A stretch of DNA of 9,492 bases from Comamonadaceae bacterium (GCA_947464665.1 CANHXV010000072.1:1-9492), one strand, 5' to 3'. Positions 1-6,295 are shown, numbered from the stretch's first letter. Notes: generated by a model not told the origin, from the letters alone. Program-made: numbers and translations.

Positions 1-603
1 ATGTATTGCCGCATGATGGGCGCCGAAGGGTTGAAGCACGCCACCGAAGCAGCCATTCTGGCAGCCAACTACATCAGCCATCGCTTGACCGATCACTACC
101 CCACGCTTTACGCCAGCGCTGGTGAAAATGGCAAAGCCGGTCATGTGGCCCATGAGTGCATTTTGGATTTGCGCGGGCTGAAAGAAACCAGCGGCGTGAT
201 GGCCGAAGACGTGGCGAAACGTTTAATGGACTATGGCTTCCACGCCCCTACCCTGTCATTTCCCGTGGTCAACACCCTCATGGTGGAGCCCACCGAAAGC
301 GAAACCCTAGAAGAGATTGACCGTTTTATCGAAGCCATGATTGCCATTCGCGAAGAGGTGCGCCTCATTGAAAACGGCGTTTGGCCGCAAGACAACAATC
401 CTCTGAAGCATGCACCTCACACCGCGGCCAGTTTGATGGCTGCTGACTGGAATCGTCCTTACTCACGTGAAGTGGGCGCCGCGCAAGCGGGTCGCCCCTT
501 AAGCAGCGTCAAATATTGGCCGCAAGTGGGCCGCGTTGACAATGTGTACGGCGATCGCAACCTGTTCTGCAGCTGCGTGCCCATGAGCGACTACGCTTCA
601 TGA
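1..603 (+). CDS. gcvP: Glycine dehydrogenase (decarboxylating), P-protein of the glycine cleavage system, C-terminal part
   Basis: The P-protein is the PLP-dependent decarboxylase of the glycine cleavage system. It releases CO2 from glycine and passes the aminomethyl group to the lipoyl arm of GcvH, feeding one-carbon units to folate. Only the last 200 residues are here. The family is about 950-970 residues, so the true start and the PLP lysine lie upstream of the window; the ATG at base 1 is an internal methionine. Recognisable C-terminal blocks are RMMGAEGL near residue 4, the GFHAPTLSFPVVNTLMVEPTE stretch around 79-99, HAPHTA around 138-143, and the NVYGDRNLFCSCVP tail that ends P-proteins. 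No frameshift is visible. The stop codon overlaps the start of the next gene (ATGA). Identification is secure from these blocks; gcvT and gcvH would be expected upstream but are not in view. Confidence 0.97.
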   Translation: MYCRMMGAEGLKHATEAAILAANYISHRLTDHYPTLYASAGENGKAGHVAHECILDLRGLKETSGVMAEDVAKRLMDYGFHAPTLSFPVVNTLMVEPTESETLEEIDRFIEAMIAIREEVRLIENGVWPQDNNPLKHAPHTAASLMAADWNRPYSREVGAAQAGRPLSSVKYWPQVGRVDNVYGDRNLFCSCVPMSDYAS

Positions 604-1085
604 GCGCTTTGCAAATCAAGCGTGTTGACTATTTGGACGCGCAAGATGCGCAGGCCTTGGTCTTCTTGTTAGATGCCTATGCCCAAGACCCGATGGGTGG
701 TGGTGAGGCCCTGAATCCAGAAAATGCGGCGCGCTTGTGCAGTGACATGGCCCGCATTGCAGGTGCTGCCAGTTTCATTGCATGGCTAGAAGGCAAACCC
801 ATTGGCCTGATCAATTGCTTTGAAGGCTACTCCACCTTCAAGGCCAAGCCCTTGCTCAATGTGCACGACATTGCCGTTTTGTCGGGCCATCGGGGCCAAG
901 GCGTGGGTCAATCTCTCCTGAAGGCCGCAGAAGACTACGCGCAAGCTCGCGGTTGCTGTAAGCTCACACTCGAGGTACTCAGTGGCAACGCTCAGGCCTT
1001 GTACAGCTACAAACGCTTTGGATTTACCCAATACGAACTCGCTGCTGCAGCGGGACAAGCGCAATTCATGCAAAAGTGGCTGTAA
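600..1085 (+). CDS. GNAT-family N-acetyltransferase
   Basis: This 161-residue protein has the single-domain GNAT fold that transfers an acetyl group from acetyl-CoA to an amine. The acetyl-CoA pyrophosphate-binding motif is R98-G-Q-G-V-G103 (R/Q-x-x-G-x-G/A), preceded by the strand LNVHDIAVL at 86-94. The late motif LYSYKRFGF at 134-142 corresponds to the usual A-x-x-LYxxxGF element before the last strands. The length is typical. The ATG at 600 overlaps the gcvP stop by 4 bp (ATGA), which argues for translational coupling and fixes the start. The substrate cannot be read from the sequence: protein N-termini, amino acids or small amines are all possible. Placement after gcvP may only reflect operon packing. 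Confidence 0.9.
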   Translation: MSALQIKRVDYLDAQDAQALVFLLDAYAQDPMGGGEALNPENAARLCSDMARIAGAASFIAWLEGKPIGLINCFEGYSTFKAKPLLNVHDIAVLSGHRGQGVGQSLLKAAEDYAQARGCCKLTLEVLSGNAQALYSYKRFGFTQYELAAAAGQAQFMQKWL

Positions 1086-1097
1086 AGTCACGGGTGC

Positions 1098-3089
1098 ATG
1101 AACCCCAGCTCCAAATCCCAATCTTTGATTGTCTTAAGCGTCATCCCGCCGATGACGCAACTCAACACGCCCTACCCTTCTACAGCCTACCTGACGGGCT
1201 TTTTGCGTTCACGCGGGGTTGCTGCCTTTCAAGAAGATTTGGCTCTCAAACTGGTCTTGAGTTTGTTCACAGCGAAAGGTCTAGAAGACATCAAGGCCCG
1301 CGCACTGCATTTGCCTGAGGCAGTACGAACTGCCAGCGTTAATTTCTTTCTCGATTTCTTTCAGCGTTACGTTCACACCATAGAGCCCACCATTGCTTTT
1401 CTACAAGGCAAAGACAGCACGCTTAGCCACCGCATAGCTGGCCGCGGATTTTTACCAGAGGGTCCACGCTTTGCAGCGCTAGAAGCTTATGACGACAACG
1501 AATCAGGTGACCCTCTGTCGTGGGCTTTTGGCGCTCTAGGACAACAAGACCGTGCGCGACATTTGGCTACTTTGTACTTGAACGACTTGGCCGATGTGCT
1601 CAGAGATGCAGTCGACTCAAGGTTTGAATTTGTGCGCTATGGCGAATCACTGGCTGGTAGTCAGGCTAGCTTTGATCCCCTGGCGTCGGCACTCGCTGCA
1701 CCCCTCACCTTGATGGATGAAAAACTCAAAGCCCTGACGCTTGAAGCCATCGAAAAGCACCAACCCACTTTGGTTTTGCTATCTGTGCCTTTCCCTGGTG
1801 CAGTCTATGCCGCTTTCAGAATTGCACAGTGCATCAAACAACACCACCCCCACATTCAGATTGCACTGGGTGGCGGCTTTGTCAATACCGAACTGCGTGA
1901 ACTGACTGAACCCCGCGTCTTTGATTACGTTGATTTCGTCACACTCGATTCAGGGGAGCGGCCGCTGCTGGCATTGCTGGAGCACTTAGAGGGCAAACGA
2001 TCAGCGTCTCGATTGGTCAGAACCTTCATTCGAATATCGACCGATGAAACTCAAAGTGGCAATGTACCGAGCAACTCGCAGCGCGTTCAACTCATCAATT
2101 GGTCTGAGCCCGATGTGCCTTTTGAAGAAGTGGGAACAGCCACATGGGATGGCCTGCCTTTGCAGGACTATTTGTCCTTGTTGGACATGCTCAACCCGAT
2201 GCACCGCTTGTGGAGCGATGGCCGCTGGAACAAGCTCACCGTGGCGCACGGTTGTTATTGGAAAAAATGCAGTTTCTGCGATGTGAGCCTTGACTACATT
2301 TCGCGCTACGAAACGGCTTCAGCTTCTTTGCTGGTCGACCGCATTGAACAGATTGTGAAAGAAACCGGACAAACAGGTTTTCACTTTGTCGATGAAGCCG
2401 CACCCCCCAAGGCACTCAAGGCATTGGCGGAGGAACTCCTTCGCAGAAATGTGCACATCTCATGGTGGGGCAACATTCGGTTTGAGAAAACCTTCACACC
2501 CGAACTGGCAGAACTGTTGGCTGAAAGTGGCTGCATTGCCATGTCAGGGGGTCTTGAAGTGGCCTCCGACCGCCTTCTCAAGCTGATGAAAAAAGGCGTG
2601 TCGGTTGAGCAAGTGGCGCAAGTGACCAAAGGCTTTTCAGAAGCAGGCATTTTGATACACGCCTACCTCATGTACGGCTTTCCCACGCAAACTGTGCAAG
2701 ACACCGTAGACGCACTGGAGTTTGTCAGGCAATTGTTTGAAAACGGGTGCATTCAAAGCGGCTTCTTTCACCGCTTTGCCTGCACGGTTCACTCGCCGGT
2801 GGGTTTGAACCCTGAAGAATATGGCATTGAGCTGATTCCATTACCGCCCGTGAGCTTTGGCAAGAACGACATTGGCTTTATGGACCCCACCGGGGTCGAT
2901 CACGATCTTTTGGGATTGGGTTTGAAAAAAGCCATCTACAACTTCATGCACGGCATTGGCCTTGAAGAAGATGTGCGAACTTGGTTTCAAGATGCTCTCA
3001 ATGAACATGCTGGCGGCAATGGCCAGCCATTCAAAATTCCGAAAAGTAAGGTGCCCAGGCACACCATTGAAAAAGCACTCCAACGATAA
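1098..3089 (+). CDS. B12-binding-domain radical SAM protein of unknown function
   Basis: This 663-residue protein has the layout of cobalamin-binding radical SAM enzymes. The N-terminal start LSVIPPMTQLNTPYPSTAYL (14-33) is typical of this subgroup. A Rossmann-like B12-binding segment follows, with LVLLSVPFPG near 226-235 and ALGGGFVNTEL near 256-266; no DxHxxG motif is seen, so lower-axial His ligation is not expected. The radical SAM core holds the iron-sulfur cysteines C386, C391 and C394 in GCYWKKCSFCD. The spacing is CX4CX2C rather than the common CX3CX2C. Further core elements are FVDEAAPP (430-437) and GGLEVASDRLLKLMKKGVS, matching later strands of the TIM-barrel core. The ATG at 1098 fits family N-termini but has no strong ribosome binding site. 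It lies 12 nt after the acetyltransferase, so it is probably cotranscribed. Substrate unknown; methylation or another radical reaction is possible, and cobalamin use is inferred from fold only. Confidence 0.9.
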   Translation: MNPSSKSQSLIVLSVIPPMTQLNTPYPSTAYLTGFLRSRGVAAFQEDLALKLVLSLFTAKGLEDIKARALHLPEAVRTASVNFFLDFFQRYVHTIEPTIAFLQGKDSTLSHRIAGRGFLPEGPRFAALEAYDDNESGDPLSWAFGALGQQDRARHLATLYLNDLADVLRDAVDSRFEFVRYGESLAGSQASFDPLASALAAPLTLMDEKLKALTLEAIEKHQPTLVLLSVPFPGAVYAAFRIAQCIKQHHPHIQIALGGGFVNTELRELTEPRVFDYVDFVTLDSGERPLLALLEHLEGKRSASRLVRTFIRISTDETQSGNVPSNSQRVQLINWSEPDVPFEEVGTATWDGLPLQDYLSLLDMLNPMHRLWSDGRWNKLTVAHGCYWKKCSFCDVSLDYISRYETASASLLVDRIEQIVKETGQTGFHFVDEAAPPKALKALAEELLRRNVHISWWGNIRFEKTFTPELAELLAESGCIAMSGGLEVASDRLLKLMKKGVSVEQVAQVTKGFSEAGILIHAYLMYGFPTQTVQDTVDALEFVRQLFENGCIQSGFFHRFACTVHSPVGLNPEEYGIELIPLPPVSFGKNDIGFMDPTGVDHDLLGLGLKKAIYNFMHGIGLEEDVRTWFQDALNEHAGGNGQPFKIPKSKVPRHTIEKALQR

Positions 3090-3095
3090 AGGAGA
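3088..3095 (+). promoter_or_regulatory. Strong ribosome binding site overlapping the radical SAM stop codon
   Basis: AAAGGAGA begins inside the TAA stop (3087-3089) of the radical SAM gene, and its AGGAG core ends 6 nt before the ATG at 3101. This is a better Shine-Dalgarno match than that of most genes in the window, which is the main reason to take the short downstream ORF seriously. Confidence 0.6.
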
Positions 3096-3100
3096 CTTTC

Positions 3101-3184
3101 ATGAAATACCAAGGTGGAACTCAGGCCGCTGCCTGGCTAAGTGTTAACGCCTTGCAGACTGCATGCCGTCAAGGACTTGGGTAA
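3101..3184 (+). CDS. Possible 27-residue small protein or peptide downstream of the radical SAM gene
   Basis: This short ORF begins MKYQGGTQAAAWL, contains a single cysteine near its end (QTACRQGLG) and stops at TAA 3182-3184. It has a strong AGGAG site at optimal spacing that overlaps the preceding stop codon, suggesting translational coupling. Its last 16 bases run into the 3' end of the convergent histidine phosphatase gene. I do not recognise it. The first six residues resemble the start of some GFA-type enzymes, but the Cys-rich motif of that family does not follow, so it could be the remnant of a deleted gene. Other options are a regulatory or leader peptide, a substrate of the adjacent radical SAM enzyme, or chance. 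No homology evidence is available here, so confidence is low. Confidence 0.35.
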   Translation: MKYQGGTQAAAWLSVNALQTACRQGLG

Positions 3185-3753
3185 ATTTTGAATGAAATCA
3201 TTTTGCCAGCTGAGTTGACTTTGGCCAACACCATATCGCCAGATCCTACATTTTCACCCGTGAACGCTGCAATGTTCACATGGTGAGTGACCAGAATCAA
3301 GGCCTTTTCGCCTTTGATTTTCAACTGGTTGCCAATGAATTTTTGCAAATTCAAATTGCTTTGAGGCCCCTGCCGCATGTCGTCAAAAAAAGAATTCAAA
3401 GACGGCTCCAGCATAGGCATGCTGAATGCCAAATTTTCTGCAGTTTCTTTGCAACGGCACCAAGCACTCGTGAAGACGATGGCATCGTTCACCCCTTGCG
3501 CCTTCAGCCACAGACCTGTTTTTTGCGCTTGTGCACGACCTGTGGCATCTAAATTTCGCTGAGTCTTGCAGTCTTGAAGCTTGTAACCTGCAGGGTCACC
3601 AATGCCTGGCGCAATGGCGTGCCGCATTAGCAAAACATGATCAGGTTTTTTAAGCAGTTCAGACAATTCACTGGCGCACACCTGAAAGCTGCCTACCAAG
3701 CCAAAAACCACCCACAACAACTTCATCAGTCTCTTCTTAAGTATCTTCATCAT
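3169..3753 (-). CDS. Exported histidine phosphatase family protein (phosphoglycerate mutase-like)
   Basis: This 194-residue protein belongs to the histidine phosphatase superfamily. The RHG-type motif is LLMRHA with R44 and the phospho-accepting H45. R100 in SAWCRCKETAEN takes the place of the second active-site arginine, and VTHHVNIAAFTG (155-166) supplies the second catalytic histidine, H157. The block PGIGDPAGYKLQDCKTQRNL (49-68) is characteristic of a group of small secreted proteobacterial members. Residues 10-27 form a basic start plus hydrophobic stretch ending VCA-S, a likely Sec signal peptide, so the protein is probably periplasmic. Two starts are possible. The ATG at 3753 overlaps the upstream stop in ATGATGA, implying coupling. 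A later ATG at 3726 has an AAGAAGAGA stretch upstream and would begin MKLLWVV, a more standard signal peptide. The substrate is unknown. Confidence 0.88.
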   Translation of the reverse strand: MMKILKKRLMKLLWVVFGLVGSFQVCASELSELLKKPDHVLLMRHAIAPGIGDPAGYKLQDCKTQRNLDATGRAQAQKTGLWLKAQGVNDAIVFTSAWCRCKETAENLAFSMPMLEPSLNSFFDDMRQGPQSNLNLQKFIGNQLKIKGEKALILVTHHVNIAAFTGENVGSGDMVLAKVNSAGKMISFKIYPSP

Positions 3754-3929
3754 TGGGTATCTGCCGATGAAGGCCCTTGCTTAGATTGAGTCGCTTGACC
3801 ATCACCTGGCGGGAGTTCTAACTTAGGCAGCGCCATTTTTTCGCCATCCCATTGCTGCCCACACCAACAACGTCCCTCAGGGTCAATGATGCAAGTACCG
3901 GTGCCACAACATCTTGGATCTTCGTTCAT
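3750..3929 (-). CDS. Small Cys-rich conserved hypothetical protein
   Basis: This 59-residue ORF lies between the dehydrogenase and phosphatase genes. It starts MNEDPRCCGTGTCIIDPEGR and has five cysteines (7, 8, 13, 21, 23) within 17 residues, with C21-W-C23-G followed by GQQWDGEKM. The second half (PKLELPPGDGQATQSKQ) is Pro/Gln-rich and probably disordered. It has a good ribosome binding site (AGAGGGG, 6 nt from the ATG), and its TGA overlaps the downstream ATG as ATGA. I recall similar short proteins with the CCGTGTCI and DPEGRCWCGQQWDGEKM segments in other Comamonadaceae, but function is not known to me. The cysteine pattern suggests metal binding or thiol exchange; that is inference. There is no signal peptide or membrane segment, so it is presumably cytoplasmic. 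Confidence 0.85.
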   Translation of the reverse strand: MNEDPRCCGTGTCIIDPEGRCWCGQQWDGEKMALPKLELPPGDGQATQSKQGPSSADTQ

Positions 3930-3935
3930 ATTTTT

Positions 3936-3942
3936 CCCCTCT
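3936..3942 (-). promoter_or_regulatory. Ribosome binding site of the Cys-rich small gene
   Basis: Read on the minus strand, AGAGGGG is followed by six bases (AAAAAT) and then the ATG at 3929. It supports translation of the 59-codon gene, which is short enough to be missed by length cut-offs. Confidence 0.7.
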
Positions 3943-3954
3943 TGATAAGAGTCA

Positions 3955-4659
3955 TCACCACGGAATTACCTGCCCAGCATGGTCGACAAACTGCGCTTGG
4001 CCGTTAGGCTTTAATTCTGACATCACAGTCATCATTTTTGAAACGGATTCTTCTGGCAGCATGGCGTCCCCTGCTGCTACAAAAGCACAAGACAATTTCG
4101 ATTGCACCGTACCTGGCTGTAAAGCAGCAAAAACACACAATGGCTTTTTTCGAGAAACCTCAATTGCTGCTGTTTGCAAAAACATATTTCTGGCTGCCTT
4201 AGCGGCTCGGTAGCCATACCATCCGCCTTTGTGATTGTCTTGAATGCTTCCTACCCGCGCCGATAAAGTGGCATAGAAAGATTCCTCTTGAGATAACAAG
4301 AGTGGGGAGAAATGCTTCATGAGCAAAGCTGGCCCTACGGCATTCACTTCAAACTGTTTTAAAAGTTGCTTAGCATTCAAGGCTTCCAAGCGCTTTTCAG
4401 GTCCTTGCCCCTCAATGGTCAATGCACCTGTGGCATCAATGATCCATTTGAATTGGCATGCACCAAAGGGGCCAGTCGCAATTTGCAATTGAGTAGCGCA
4501 ATGCGCCATGCTGTCTTCTTTTTCTAGTTCAAAATGCAATTCACTTTGACGCGACAAACCCACAACCAGCGAACACTCAGAATCATTTTGAAAATGAGAG
4601 ACAAACGCGCTACCAATTGCACCGCTTGAGCCTAGAACCAAAGCTTGATAAGAGCCCAT
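3955..4659 (-). CDS. Short-chain dehydrogenase/reductase, C-factor (CsgA)-like
   Basis: This 234-residue SDR enzyme is an NAD(P)-dependent oxidoreductase. The nucleotide-binding motif is G10-S-S-G-A-I-G16 (GxxxGxG type). The catalytic set reads N106 (FEVNAVGP), a serine at 133 or 138 in TLSARVGSI, and Y150-x-x-x-K154 in GGWYGYRAAKAA. The tail LQPGTVQSKLS (180-190) and the terminal GQVIPW are features of the C-factor-like SDR subgroup. The reading frame stays open upstream to 4806, but the ATG at 4659 is preferred: it puts MGSYQALVLGSSG at the expected distance from the N-terminus and overlaps the upstream stop as TAATG. The extension would lie antiparallel-free over the DCC gene in another frame and lacks SDR character. 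It sits in the thiol-redox operon; its substrate is unknown. Confidence 0.92.
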   Translation of the reverse strand: MGSYQALVLGSSGAIGSAFVSHFQNDSECSLVVGLSRQSELHFELEKEDSMAHCATQLQIATGPFGACQFKWIIDATGALTIEGQGPEKRLEALNAKQLLKQFEVNAVGPALLMKHFSPLLLSQEESFYATLSARVGSIQDNHKGGWYGYRAAKAARNMFLQTAAIEVSRKKPLCVFAALQPGTVQSKLSCAFVAAGDAMLPEESVSKMMTVMSELKPNGQAQFVDHAGQVIPW

Positions 4660-5045
4660 TAATGACGCGCATCCCACTTGAGTAAATACTTTTGCACGGT
4701 GGGCCGAATGGACAAGAACATTTTGTAACCCACGTTGATGAACCAACTGAAAGGCCACAGCGAAAACACCCGGCCTGCCCAGCGCCAGCCGCGCAGCTCT
4801 AGCCACAAGCGAGCAAATGCAGTACCGCCTTGGAACAAGTTGCCCTGCGCATCGCGCACGTGGAAGTAAGCCATGGCTCGTTGGCAGCTGAGTCCGTCAC
4901 CCAAACTTGTATCGTCATTGGCCTGGAAATTGACACTCACGTCGTGCCAAACCAATTGAGCTGCATCTGGATTGCCTCTGTAAAAGGCAATTTCACGCCG
5001 GCACAGCGGACAGCTGCCATCGTAGTAAATGGTCAGTGCGGGCAT
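4659..5045 (-). CDS. DCC-family thiol-disulfide oxidoreductase (DUF393)
   Basis: This 128-residue protein is a member of the DCC (DUF393) family, named for its conserved Asp-Cys-Cys residues. The signature is IYYDGSCPLCRREI, with D9 and the CxxC pair C12 and C15. The second conserved part, GGTAFARLWLELRGWRWAG (about 73-91), and an aromatic C-terminal half with the hydrophobic stretch SLWPFSWFINVGYKMF also fit the family. The length is typical. The start at 5045 is 3 nt after the upstream gene's stop, with a weak GGTGA-like site; its TAA shares one base with the next ATG (TAATG). The family is predicted to carry thiol-redox activity, but physiological partners are not established. A neighbouring DsbA-fold protein fits a shared redox role. 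Confidence 0.92.
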   Translation of the reverse strand: MPALTIYYDGSCPLCRREIAFYRGNPDAAQLVWHDVSVNFQANDDTSLGDGLSCQRAMAYFHVRDAQGNLFQGGTAFARLWLELRGWRWAGRVFSLWPFSWFINVGYKMFLSIRPTVQKYLLKWDARH

Positions 5046-5048
5046 GTC

Positions 5049-5708
5049 TTAAACTTCACCGGCGGCAATTCTTCTAAGCGCTTGCTCAAAGACTTCTGAA
5101 GGTTGCCCCCCAGAAATCAGATGCTTGTCATTGATGATGACAGCAGGCACAGAATGAATGCCCGCTTGTTGGTAAAACTGTTCGACTTCTCGCACTTCTT
5201 GCGCATAAGTGTCAGAAGCTAAAATGTCCTTCGCCTCAGCCACATCCAAACCCACTGAGGCCACAACTGCCAGCAAAACTTCATCAGATTCAACCCGCTC
5301 AGCGCGGCCCTGATAAGCCTCAAGCAATGCTCGCTTCAGCGCATGCTGACTGCCGTCTGGTCCTTTGACGCCCGCCCAATGCAACAAACGGTGCGCATTG
5401 AAAGTGTTGTAAACGCGCCCCCTGCCGCCTGGGTTGAATTGAAAACCCACCTCTTGACCTCGCGCCGTGATATTCGCGCGAATTTGCGCCTGTTGTTCAG
5501 GTGTTGAGCCATACTTTTGGGTCAAGTGCTCGCCCAAATCCTGCCCACCAGGCGCCATATGGGGGTTCAACTCAAAGGGCTGAAAATGCAGGTCTGCAGT
5601 CACTTCATCTTTGAGTTTGCCTAAGGCCTGCTCTAACGAACCCAAGCCCACGGCACACCAAGGACATGCAATGTCGGAGACAAAATCGATTTTTAAAGTA
5701 GCAATCAT
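5049..5708 (-). CDS. FrnE-like DsbA family oxidoreductase
   Basis: This 219-residue protein has the thioredoxin-fold DsbA/FrnE layout: strand LKIDFVSDIACPWCAVG with the active-site pair C15-P-W-C18, then FQPFELNPHM (42-51), a helical insertion, and the return to the fold at SVPAVIINDKHLISGGQ with cis-proline P188. No signal peptide is visible, consistent with the cytoplasmic FrnE group rather than periplasmic DsbA. FrnE proteins are disulfide oxidoreductases or isomerases, in some bacteria linked to oxidative stress tolerance; this is family knowledge. The ATG at 5708 gives the standard FrnE N-terminus. A longer TTG start at 5747 would add 13 residues with no family counterpart. Neither start has a clear ribosome binding site. 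It is the first gene of a probable five-gene operon. Confidence 0.93.
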   Translation of the reverse strand: MIATLKIDFVSDIACPWCAVGLGSLEQALGKLKDEVTADLHFQPFELNPHMAPGGQDLGEHLTQKYGSTPEQQAQIRANITARGQEVGFQFNPGGRGRVYNTFNAHRLLHWAGVKGPDGSQHALKRALLEAYQGRAERVESDEVLLAVVASVGLDVAEAKDILASDTYAQEVREVEQFYQQAGIHSVPAVIINDKHLISGGQPSEVFEQALRRIAAGEV

Positions 5709-5827
5709 GGCAAAAGTTTTTGGAATAAAAGCGCGATATTGCCTCAAATATTGGAAAATCGGGGTTCAGGGCTCAGATTCCATGTTTTCACAAGGGATCT
5801 TTGTCAGCCCCACTTTAGAGGATGATC
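5709..5827. promoter_or_regulatory. Divergent control region between frnE-like gene and aroQ
   Basis: This 119-nt gap separates two divergent genes and must hold promoters for at least one of them, probably both. An AT-rich core (5717-5757) contains ATATT at 5736-5740 and AATAT at 5747-5751, an inverted repeat with a 6-nt centre; ATATTG also occurs as a direct repeat at 5736 and 5748. A weak sigma70-like pair for aroQ, TTGGAA (5751) and CAGATT (5774) at 17-nt spacing, is seen, but it matches consensus poorly. No convincing -10 was found on the minus strand. Confidence 0.35.
5817..5821 (+). promoter_or_regulatory. aroQ: Ribosome binding site deciding the aroQ start
   Basis: AGAGG lies 6 nt before the ATG at 5828 but directly abuts the in-frame ATG at 5822, so the second ATG is the likely start. 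This removes two residues (Met-Ile) from the longest reading frame and gives the usual MKIL-type AroQ N-terminus. Confidence 0.7.
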
Positions 5828-6271
5828 ATGAAAATTTTGTGTTTGAACGGCATCAACTTGAACATGTTTGGCAAGCGCGACCCCGCCCAATACGGCACTG
5901 TCACTCTGGCCGAAATAGATGCGCAAGTCAAAAAACTGGGTCAAGACTTGTGCGCCAGCGTGGAATGCTTTCAAACCAATTTTGAAGGTGTCATGGTTGA
6001 AAAAATTCACCAGGCACACACCGACGGCGTTGATGCCGTCATGATCAATGCCGGCGCCTGGACGCACTACAGCTATGGCATTCGCGATGCCTTGGCCATT
6101 TTGAAATGCCCCATCATCGAAGTGCACATGTCCAACATCCATGCTCGCGAAGCATTCCGGCACCAATCGGTCATTGCAGAAATTGCAAAAGGGCAAATTG
6201 CAGGATTTGGTGTTGACAGTTATTTATTGGGCTTAAGGGCCGCAGTTTCTGCCGCTCAAGCCAAGACTTGA
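5828..6271 (+). CDS. aroQ: Type II 3-dehydroquinate dehydratase
   Basis: AroQ catalyses the third step of the shikimate pathway, dehydrating 3-dehydroquinate to 3-dehydroshikimate; type II enzymes form cytoplasmic dodecamers. At 147 residues the length is exactly typical. The start MKILCLNGINLNMFGKRDP contains the NGPNLN-like loop, with Ile in place of the common Pro. Active-site residues are R17 and Y22 on the mobile lid, N74 and H80 in INAGAWTHYS, E98 and H100 in IIEVHMSNIHARE, and R111 after it; all expected catalytic positions are filled. It is transcribed alone here: aroQ is next to accB/accC in many bacteria, but the downstream neighbour in this window is a convergent hydrolase. The gene ends in a stem-loop that includes its stop codon. 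Confidence 0.97.
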   Translation: MKILCLNGINLNMFGKRDPAQYGTVTLAEIDAQVKKLGQDLCASVECFQTNFEGVMVEKIHQAHTDGVDAVMINAGAWTHYSYGIRDALAILKCPIIEVHMSNIHAREAFRHQSVIAEIAKGQIAGFGVDSYLLGLRAAVSAAQAKT

Positions 6272-6295
6272 GCCGAGCCACCTACAAGGTCTTTT
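6254..6295. terminator. Possible bidirectional terminator between aroQ and the convergent hydrolase gene
   Basis: GCTCAAG (6254-6260) and CTTGAGC (6267-6273) form a perfect 7-bp stem with a 6-nt loop, spanning the aroQ stop. A second small stem, ACCT-ACA-AGGT, is followed directly by CTTTTT (6290-6295) on the plus strand. The T-run is 17 nt from the main stem, and no T-run follows it on the minus strand, so this is not a textbook terminator. Position between converging genes 10 nt apart supports the role. Confidence 0.4.

Noticed and set aside
3122..3135. Hairpin CAGGC-CGCT-GCCTG as a terminator between converging units
   Set aside because: It has a 5-bp stem and no T-run on either strand, and it lies inside the possible small ORF.
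3101..3184. Start of a GFA-type (formaldehyde-activating-like) gene, from MKYQGG
   Set aside because: The Cys-rich zinc motif expected after this start is absent in all frames before the convergent gene, so at most it would be an unrecognisable remnant.
4660..4806. N-terminal extension of the short-chain dehydrogenase frame
   Set aside because: It overlaps the DCC gene in another frame, and the ATG at 4659 places the nucleotide-binding motif at the normal distance from the N-terminus.
5709..5747. TTG-initiated extension of the FrnE-like protein
   Set aside because: The extra 13 residues have no family counterpart, and the ATG at 5708 gives the standard N-terminus.
5769..5810. Leader hairpin GGGCT/AGCCC upstream of aroQ as a riboswitch or attenuator
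   Set aside because: Only five contiguous pairs over a loop of more than 30 nt, with no conserved aptamer features.
5804..6196. Minus-strand open frame of 130 codons opposite aroQ
   Set aside because: aroQ in the other strand is unmistakable with all catalytic residues; the opposite frame is a shadow.
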